Below are positions 5,875 through 10,336 of a stretch of DNA of 10,336 bases, one piece after another. The position numbers and the translations under genes are program-made. The DNA comes from an uncultured Carnobacteriaceae bacterium (lineage in GTDB: Bacteria; Bacillota; Bacilli; Lactobacillales; Aerococcaceae), in assembly GCA_938039195.1 (NCBI GenBank), contig CALHVK010000008.1, positions 1 to 10,336 of the forward strand. Direction: 5' to 3'. Within the stretch, counting starts at the first letter, position 1, and every line of letters starts with the position of its first letter. Under the pieces are notes generated by a model that was given only the letters and a program-made list of their open reading frames with translations, made no database searches and was not told the DNA's origin.

Positions 5875-6921
5875 ATGAGCGAAACTATTTTATCGATTGA
5901 AAACTTACGAATCCACTTCGAAACATTTGCGGGAGAAGTACAAGCGATTCGTGGAGTGAATCTGAAGTTACAAAAAGGCGAAACACTGGCTCTTGTCGGT
6001 GAATCCGGTTCAGGAAAAAGTGTGACTGCCAAAAGTGTCATGAAACTATTATCGAATAATGCGGTCGTTAAAGAGGGGACGATCACTTTTAAAGGTGAAA
6101 ATATCCTTGAAAAGAGCGAACGCGATATGCAATCGATTCGTGGGAAGGAAATCGCCATGATTTTCCAAGACCCAATGACGTCACTCGACCCTACGATGAA
6201 GATTGGAAAACAAATTACAGAAGTGATTATAAAGCACGAAAAAGCTTCAAAAGAAGAAGCGAATAAACGCGCTGAAGAATTGCTAGAGCTTGTAGGGATT
6301 CCAAATGCCAAAGAGCGTATGAAACAATATCCTCACCAATTCTCTGGTGGGCAACGTCAACGGATTGTCATCGCTATTGCCTTGGCATGTAATCCAGATG
6401 TGCTGATTGCCGATGAACCGACAACGGCGCTTGACGTGACGATTCAAGCACAAATTTTAGAGCTATTAAAAGAACTGCAACAAAAATTCCAAATGGCGAT
6501 TATCTTTATCACGCATGACCTTGGTGTTGTGGCGAATGTCGCAGACCGTGTAGCTGTCATGTATGCTGGGAAAGTTGTTGAAGTCGGAACAGCGGATGAA
6601 GTATTTTACAATCCGCAACATCCTTATACATGGGGATTGCTTCGTTCAATGCCAACGTTGCATACAGGAGATACGCTCTATGCGATTCCTGGAAGTCCAC
6701 CAGACTTACTCGACCCACCAGTCGGAGATGCCTTTGCGCTTCGTAGTGATGTGGCGCTCGAGATTGACCGTGTGAAGGAACCGCCAATGTTTGAAGTGAG
6801 TCCAACACATTTTGCAGCAACATGGCTCTTGGACCCGCGTGCTCCAAAAGTACCTGTTCCTGAAGAAATCGTAAGAAGACGCAACATCTTCTTTGGAGAA
6901 GGAGGACAGGCGCATGACTAA
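5875..6921 (+). CDS. oppD: Oligopeptide ABC transporter ATPase OppD
   Basis: A cytoplasmic ATPase that pairs with OppF to power peptide import; 348 residues, typical length. Walker A is GESGSGKS (42-49), Q-loop Gln98 in IFQDPMTSLDP, signature FSGGQ (156-160), Walker B VLIADEP (176-182) with catalytic Glu181, D-loop SALD-equivalent TALD, and switch His214. All key residues are present. The C-terminal oligopeptide-transporter extension (about 235-348) includes YNPQHPYT and PPDLLDPPVGDAFALRSD. It lacks the cysteines that bind an iron-sulphur cluster in some DppD/OppD proteins, as is usual in lactic acid bacteria. Its stop overlaps the oppF start by 8 bases. Confidence 0.96.
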   Translation: MSETILSIENLRIHFETFAGEVQAIRGVNLKLQKGETLALVGESGSGKSVTAKSVMKLLSNNAVVKEGTITFKGENILEKSERDMQSIRGKEIAMIFQDPMTSLDPTMKIGKQITEVIIKHEKASKEEANKRAEELLELVGIPNAKERMKQYPHQFSGGQRQRIVIAIALACNPDVLIADEPTTALDVTIQAQILELLKELQQKFQMAIIFITHDLGVVANVADRVAVMYAGKVVEVGTADEVFYNPQHPYTWGLLRSMPTLHTGDTLYAIPGSPPDLLDPPVGDAFALRSDVALEIDRVKEPPMFEVSPTHFAATWLLDPRAPKVPVPEEIVRRRNIFFGEGGQAHD

Positions 6922-7807
6922 TTCAGAAAACAGAAAAAAACTGATTGAAGTAAAACACTTAAAACAGTATTTTGGTTCGAAGAAAAATGTGGTGAAAGCC
7001 ATCGATGATATTTCCTTTGAGATTTTTGAAGGTGAAACATTCGGTCTTGTAGGGGAGTCTGGTTCAGGGAAATCAACGACTGGACGTGCCTTACTTCGTT
7101 TATACAAACCAACTGACGGCGAAATTCTCTTCGAAGGAAAAGATATCGCGAATTTGAAAAAAGGAAAAGAATTACTCGAGTTTCGTAAAGAAGCGCAAAT
7201 GATTTTCCAAGATCCTTATGCCTCCCTTGATGGTCGTATGAAAGTACGTGATATTATCGCAGAAGGGATTGATATTCATGGGCTAGCAAAAACGGCAGAA
7301 GAACGGGATGCAATGGTGGATGAGCTACTTGAAATCGTAGGGCTAAACAAAGAACATGCGAATCGTTATCCGCATGAATTCTCAGGCGGTCAACGTCAAC
7401 GGATTGGGATTGCGCGTGCTTTAGCCGTGAATCCAAAATTCATCGTCTGTGATGAGGCCATTTCAGCCTTAGACGTATCAATTCAAGCGCAAATTGTGAA
7501 CTTACTCAAGAGATTACAAAAAGAAATCGGACTGACGTATTTGTTTATCGCCCATGACTTATCCATGGTGAAATACATCAGCGACCGTATCGCAGTGATG
7601 TATCGCGGTCGAATTGTGGAAATGGGCTCTGCGGAATGCGTGTATAATAACCCGCAACATCCGTATACGAAGAGTCTGCTTTCGGCCATTCCGCTTCCAG
7701 ACCCACGCGAAGAAAAGAATCGCAAACGTTTGGTATATAAAGGTGAAGGATTTAGCGAAGAAGCAAGCCTGCAAGAGGTAGAACCTGGGCACTTTGTTCT
7801 TCGTTAA
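6914..7807 (+). CDS. oppF: Oligopeptide ABC transporter ATPase OppF
   Basis: The partner ATPase of OppD. From the ATG at 6914 it is 297 residues; AAGGAGG at 6899-6905 lies 8 bases upstream. An in-frame TTG at 6893 would add seven residues but lies before that ribosome site, so it is not preferred. Walker A is GESGSGKS (47-54), Q-loop Gln99 in IFQDPYASLDG, signature FSGGQ (156-160), Walker B FIVCDEA (176-182) with Glu181, SALD D-loop, and switch His214. The usual proline after DE is Ala here (DEAISALD), a change that should not affect catalysis. The C-terminal extension is short and ends PGHFVLR. No clear terminator follows; only weak A/T stems occur at 7807-7850, so some read-through into acpP is possible. 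Confidence 0.95.
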   Translation: MTNSENRKKLIEVKHLKQYFGSKKNVVKAIDDISFEIFEGETFGLVGESGSGKSTTGRALLRLYKPTDGEILFEGKDIANLKKGKELLEFRKEAQMIFQDPYASLDGRMKVRDIIAEGIDIHGLAKTAEERDAMVDELLEIVGLNKEHANRYPHEFSGGQRQRIGIARALAVNPKFIVCDEAISALDVSIQAQIVNLLKRLQKEIGLTYLFIAHDLSMVKYISDRIAVMYRGRIVEMGSAECVYNNPQHPYTKSLLSAIPLPDPREEKNRKRLVYKGEGFSEEASLQEVEPGHFVLR

Positions 7808-7851
7808 TTAGTAAGAAATCACTAAGAAAATCGTACTTTTCATTGAAGGTA

Positions 7852-7880
7852 TAGACATTTTCACAAGAATTCTGTAAAAT
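7852..7880 (+). promoter_or_regulatory. acpP: Candidate sigma-A promoter of acpP
   Basis: TAGACA (7852-7857), an exact 17-base spacer, then TAAAAT (7875-7880); each box is one base from consensus. Transcription from about 7887 would give a leader of about 104 bases before the acpP ATG. I see no FabT-type palindrome over it. Confidence 0.7.
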
Positions 7881-7884
7881 AACA

Positions 7885-7954
7885 GTACTATCCACTTTGA
7901 GGATAGCCCGCGCATGGTTGCGGAGAAAAGGATCTGCCCGAAATGGTGCAGTAC
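7885..7954 (+). promoter_or_regulatory. Folded acpP 5' leader, three consecutive hairpins
   Basis: Three stems follow one another in the predicted leader. CTATCC (7888-7893) pairs with GGATAG (7901-7906). CCGC (7908-7911) pairs with GCGG (7920-7923), with an extra G-U pair. CTGCCC (7934-7939) pairs with GG-T-GCAG (7945-7951) with one bulged T over a GAAAT loop. GTAC at 7885-7888 could close the set with GTAC at 7951-7954, at the cost of one shared base with the first stem. The leader ends about 36 bases before the ATG, so the ribosome site (GAAGGGAG, about 7975-7982) is free. I do not recognise a known riboswitch family; function is unknown. Confidence 0.4.
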
Positions 7955-7990
7955 CGAATATAGAACCTTAATGAGAAGGGAGAGAGAGTT

Positions 7991-8230
7991 ATGTCAAATC
8001 AAGAAGTTTTTGATAAAGTAGCTCAACTAATTGCGAACCGCTTTAGCGTTGACGTAGAAACAGTAACGGAAGGCATGACATTCCAACAAGACTTAGGAGC
8101 AGATTCACTAGATGTTGTGGAATTAGTTATGGAATTAGAAGACGAATTTGGTGTTCAAATTTCTGACGAAGATGCAGAAAACATTACAACAATTGGAGAT
8201 GCAGTGAATTATATTGCAACTCATCAATAA
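7991..8230 (+). CDS. acpP: Acyl carrier protein
   Basis: A 79-residue acidic carrier that holds growing fatty-acyl chains on a phosphopantetheine arm during fatty acid synthesis. The attachment site is the DSL motif in LGADSLDVVEL, with Ser39 as the modified residue. The helix II recognition surface (VVELVMELEDEFGVQI, 42-57) and the acidic helix III start (SDEDAENI, 58-65) are intact. The ATG is preceded by GAAGGGAGAGAG. It has its own promoter and terminator, so it is a single-gene unit. It is not beside plsX, fabD or rnc as many acpP genes are, so it may be a second ACP or a relocated one; the window cannot decide. A D-alanyl carrier (DltC) is less likely from the DSL context and acidic pattern. 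Confidence 0.95.
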   Translation: MSNQEVFDKVAQLIANRFSVDVETVTEGMTFQQDLGADSLDVVELVMELEDEFGVQISDEDAENITTIGDAVNYIATHQ

Positions 8231-8240
8231 GAAAATGGAA

Positions 8241-8270
8241 AAGCCGGAAGTAAAAACTTCCGGCTTTTTT
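8241..8270 (+). terminator. Strong Rho-independent terminator of acpP
   Basis: AAGCCGGAAGT (8241-8251) pairs perfectly with ACTTCCGGCTT (8256-8266) over an AAAA loop, followed by six T (8265-8270). It isolates acpP from oppA. Confidence 0.96.
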
Positions 8271-8446
8271 GTCGTTCTCCTAGAAACGTTGATAGTATAG
8301 GGGATTTCAGAAAAATGAAGAAATGATTGTCCTTTATTTATAGACAAATGTCGTGTAATGTGTTTAAAACGTGATAATAAAGCGATTTTTGTAATTAAGA
8401 ATAAATGATAGTTCGGTAAAAAGTTGATGAGAAAGTGGAATAAAGG
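8271..8446. other. AT-rich spacer upstream of the oppA promoter
   Basis: No open frame or strong structure is visible. Small elements are GACAAATGTC (8343-8352), a near-palindrome with a GACA/TGTC stem, and a competing TTGTC/GACAA pairing (8327-8331 with 8343-8347). Either might be a binding site, but nothing identifies a regulator. Confidence 0.4.
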
Positions 8447-8475
8447 TTGCAGTAAGGTGGGAATGGGAGTATTAT
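8447..8475 (+). promoter_or_regulatory. oppA: Candidate sigma-A promoter of oppA
   Basis: TTGCAG (8447-8452), a 17-base spacer, then TATTAT (8470-8475). Transcription from about 8482 leaves a leader of roughly 34 bases with TTGGAGGGA at 8502-8510 before the ATG at 8516. It gives oppA a promoter separate from oppBCDF. Confidence 0.7.
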
Positions 8476-8515
8476 TTAAGTTATTCTAATATCAATCCAA
8501 TTTGGAGGGAAACAC

Positions 8516-10309
8516 ATGAACAAAAAAGCAATTGCTGGTTTATTAGGTGCTGCTTCATTAGTAACTTTAGCTGCATGTAATAACAACAAAGCGAATAACG
8601 CTGGTGGGGAGTCTGCTGCGAAAGCATCAGAACGTAAATTCTCAACTGAAGTAACAAATGAAGGGACAGTCGTAAAAGGCGGAACAATTAACTATGCCAT
8701 CGTATCTGCATCACCATTTAAAGGGTTAATCAACCCATTACTATCAATAGATAATTCAGACGGTCAATTAGAAGATTTTGCGTTTGCAAACTTATTCGAA
8801 TACGATGCAAACCAACGCATCAAAAAAGATGGCGGTATGATGGAATTCACTTTAGATAGAGATAAGAAAACTGTAACCTTAAAATTACGTTCTAAAGACT
8901 ACAAATGGTCTGACGGCCAACCATTAACAATTGATGACTATATCTTCACTTATGAATTCATCGGTAATAAAGACTACAACGGTGTTCGTTACGATGAAAA
9001 TGCTGCAAACATCGTTGGTATGGAAGAATTCCATGAAGGAAAAGCAGATAAAATCTCAGGTCTTGAAAAAGTGGATGACCAAACAGTTGTCATTCACTTG
9101 AAAGAAGTGTATCCAGCTTTAGAAAAAGGTGGAAATGCGATTATGGGAAATATCATGCCAAAACATATCTTCCAAGGTATGACTTATGATCAAGCTGTAG
9201 CTTCAGATGCTGCACGTACAAAAGTTGTAGGTAACGGACCATTCATCGTTGATAAAGTAGTTCCTGGTGAATCTGTAACATTCAAAAAAAACCCATACTA
9301 CTATAAAGGTGAACCAAAAGTAGACGGCTTAAAAGCGGATGTTGTATCTCCAGACTCAATCGTTCAAGAAGTGAAAGCTGGTAAATATGACTTTGCTGCA
9401 ATGCCTGCAGATCAATATGATACTTATAAAGATTTATCAAATATCACATTAATTGGTAACATTACAAACAGTATTTCTTATGTTGGTTTCAACATGGGTC
9501 ACTTTGACAAAGATAAAGGTGAACACGTATTTGAACCTGGTAAGAAGATGAGTGATCCTGCTTTACGTAAAGCAATTGCTTATGCATTAGATAATGAACA
9601 AGTAGCTAACGAAACTTACCAAGGGTTACGTATCGCTGCAAATACATTATTAACACCATTCTTTGGTGAAATCTATGCAGATAAATCAGAAGTTCCAGGA
9701 TTCACATATAACCCAGAAGAATCTAAGAAAATCTTAGCTGATGCAGGATACAAAGATACTGATGGCGATGGTTATGTAGAAGACAAAGAAGGTAAACCAT
9801 TAACAATCACATTATTAGTTCCAGCTGGTAGCGTAACAGATGACGCTGTTATTCAACAATATATCGAATGGTGGAAAAATGTTGGTCTACGCGTAGAGTT
9901 ATTAAACGGCCGTGCATTAGAATTTAACGCATACGCTGAAAAATTAACGACATATGCGGATGACTTCGATATGTGGTTAGGTGGATTCACAATTGGTTAC
10001 AACCCTGACCCAGATGGATTATACGGACCAATGGCTCGTTTCAACTTCTCACACTATGTGAACGATGAACACACTAAATTAATTAGTGAAATTGCTTCAG
10101 AAGCTTCATTCGACCCAGCTAAACGTGTTGAATTATTCAAACAATGGCAAAAATTCGTATTCGAAAATCCATTCCAAATTCCACGTTTCAACACTTACTC
10201 ATTACAAGCAGTAAACAAACGTGTGAAATACGTGAATATTGCTCAAGGTAAAGAAACTGGATGGGAACAAGTAGAATTACTATCTAATAATGGTGAAGCT
10301 GCTAAATAA
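8516..10309 (+). CDS. oppA: Oligopeptide-binding lipoprotein OppA (SBP family 5)
   Basis: The extracellular receptor that hands peptides to OppBCDF. It has 597 residues, near the size of lactic-acid-bacterial OppA. A lipoprotein signal peptide is clear: MNKKAIAGLL, a hydrophobic core, and lipobox LAAC with Cys21 as the lipidated residue, followed by an Asn/Ala/Gly-rich tether. Family 5 features include the early GGTINYAIVSASPFKGLINP (55-74), YKWSDGQPLTIDDYIFTYEF (129-148), VVGNGPFIVDKVVPGESVTF (237-256), DPALRKAIAYALD (347-359) and NPDPDGLYGP (496-505). Residues 414-425 (DTDGDGYVEDKE) match an EF-hand-type calcium loop at positions 1, 3, 5, 7, 9 and 12; such DxDGDG loops are common in this family. 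GGAGGG lies 6 bases before the ATG. It is uncoupled from the opp core operon by acpP. Confidence 0.94.
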   Translation: MNKKAIAGLLGAASLVTLAACNNNKANNAGGESAAKASERKFSTEVTNEGTVVKGGTINYAIVSASPFKGLINPLLSIDNSDGQLEDFAFANLFEYDANQRIKKDGGMMEFTLDRDKKTVTLKLRSKDYKWSDGQPLTIDDYIFTYEFIGNKDYNGVRYDENAANIVGMEEFHEGKADKISGLEKVDDQTVVIHLKEVYPALEKGGNAIMGNIMPKHIFQGMTYDQAVASDAARTKVVGNGPFIVDKVVPGESVTFKKNPYYYKGEPKVDGLKADVVSPDSIVQEVKAGKYDFAAMPADQYDTYKDLSNITLIGNITNSISYVGFNMGHFDKDKGEHVFEPGKKMSDPALRKAIAYALDNEQVANETYQGLRIAANTLLTPFFGEIYADKSEVPGFTYNPEESKKILADAGYKDTDGDGYVEDKEGKPLTITLLVPAGSVTDDAVIQQYIEWWKNVGLRVELLNGRALEFNAYAEKLTTYADDFDMWLGGFTIGYNPDPDGLYGPMARFNFSHYVNDEHTKLISEIASEASFDPAKRVELFKQWQKFVFENPFQIPRFNTYSLQAVNKRVKYVNIAQGKETGWEQVELLSNNGEAAK

Positions 10310-10324
10310 TTGAATTCCATTCAA
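10310..10324. repeat. Short inverted repeat just after oppA
   Basis: TTGAAT (10310-10315) pairs with ATTCAA (10319-10324) over TCC. No T-run follows before the window ends at 10336, so it is not a convincing terminator. The true oppA terminator, or a downstream opp gene, may lie outside. Confidence 0.35.
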
Positions 10325-10336
10325 TCTTAGGGTCTC

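Noticed and set aside
6893..6916. TTG at 6893 as an alternative oppF start
   Set aside because: It lies upstream of the strong AAGGAGG site that is correctly spaced for the ATG at 6914.
6557..7112. Several overlapping opposite-strand frames of 64-133 codons across oppD/oppF
   Set aside because: They are shadows of strongly supported ABC ATPase genes, with no ribosome sites and no recognisable domains.
7807..7850. Possible terminator after oppF
   Set aside because: Only short A/T stems (TTAGT/ACTAA and GAAAA/TTTTC) occur, without a proper GC-containing stem and T-run.
8302..8316. CodY-like sequence (11 of 15) upstream of oppA
   Set aside because: Four mismatches, about 130 bases upstream of the promoter, in AT-rich DNA where such matches are expected by chance.

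Overview
The window looks like chromosomal housekeeping DNA from a low-GC Gram-positive bacterium, most likely one of the Lactobacillales. This rests on AGGAGG-type ribosome sites, AT-rich promoters with TTGNNN/TATNAT boxes, the YlaN and YlbG families (Firmicutes only), FtsW next to YlaN as in Bacillus, and OppB/C/D/F proteins of the lactic-acid-bacterial type. A Carnobacteriaceae-like or enterococcal-like host is plausible, but the sequence alone does not fix the genus.

Layout. (1) 1-1062: the 3' half of tex, an S1-domain RNA-binding protein whose 5' end lies outside the window. (2) 1063-1604: a 542-base gap without a credible gene. It holds a hairpin cluster with a probable tex terminator, then an imperfect palindrome of about 376 bases (about 1205-1580). 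(3) 1605-3419: a tight co-directional group, ylaN-ftsW-ylbG, with gaps of about 12 bases, linking an iron/Fur-related regulator, the septal peptidoglycan polymerase and a small DUF2129 protein. It is closed by a strong bidirectional terminator. (4) 3462-3782, minus strand: a small three-helix membrane protein (DUF3899-like) of unknown function. (5) 3783-3927: a divergent promoter region. (6) 3928-7807: oppBCDF, two permeases and two ATPases of an oligopeptide ABC importer, in overlapping or near-overlapping frames. (7) 7808-7990: promoter and a possibly structured leader, then acpP (acyl carrier protein) with a perfect terminator. (8) 8516-10309: oppA, the lipoprotein oligopeptide receptor, with its own promoter.

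How the genes work together. OppA captures peptides outside the membrane, OppB/OppC form the channel, and OppD/OppF hydrolyse ATP. The receptor gene is separated from the channel/ATPase operon by a single acpP unit, so receptor and transporter core can be expressed at different levels.

I found no defence system, prophage, CRISPR array, tRNA or rRNA. The parts least explained by standard annotation are the large palindrome upstream of ylaN and the folded acpP leader. Three gene starts were set from ribosome-site evidence rather than by the longest open frame: oppB (TTG at 3928), oppF (ATG at 6914) and the DUF3899-like gene (ATG at 3782).
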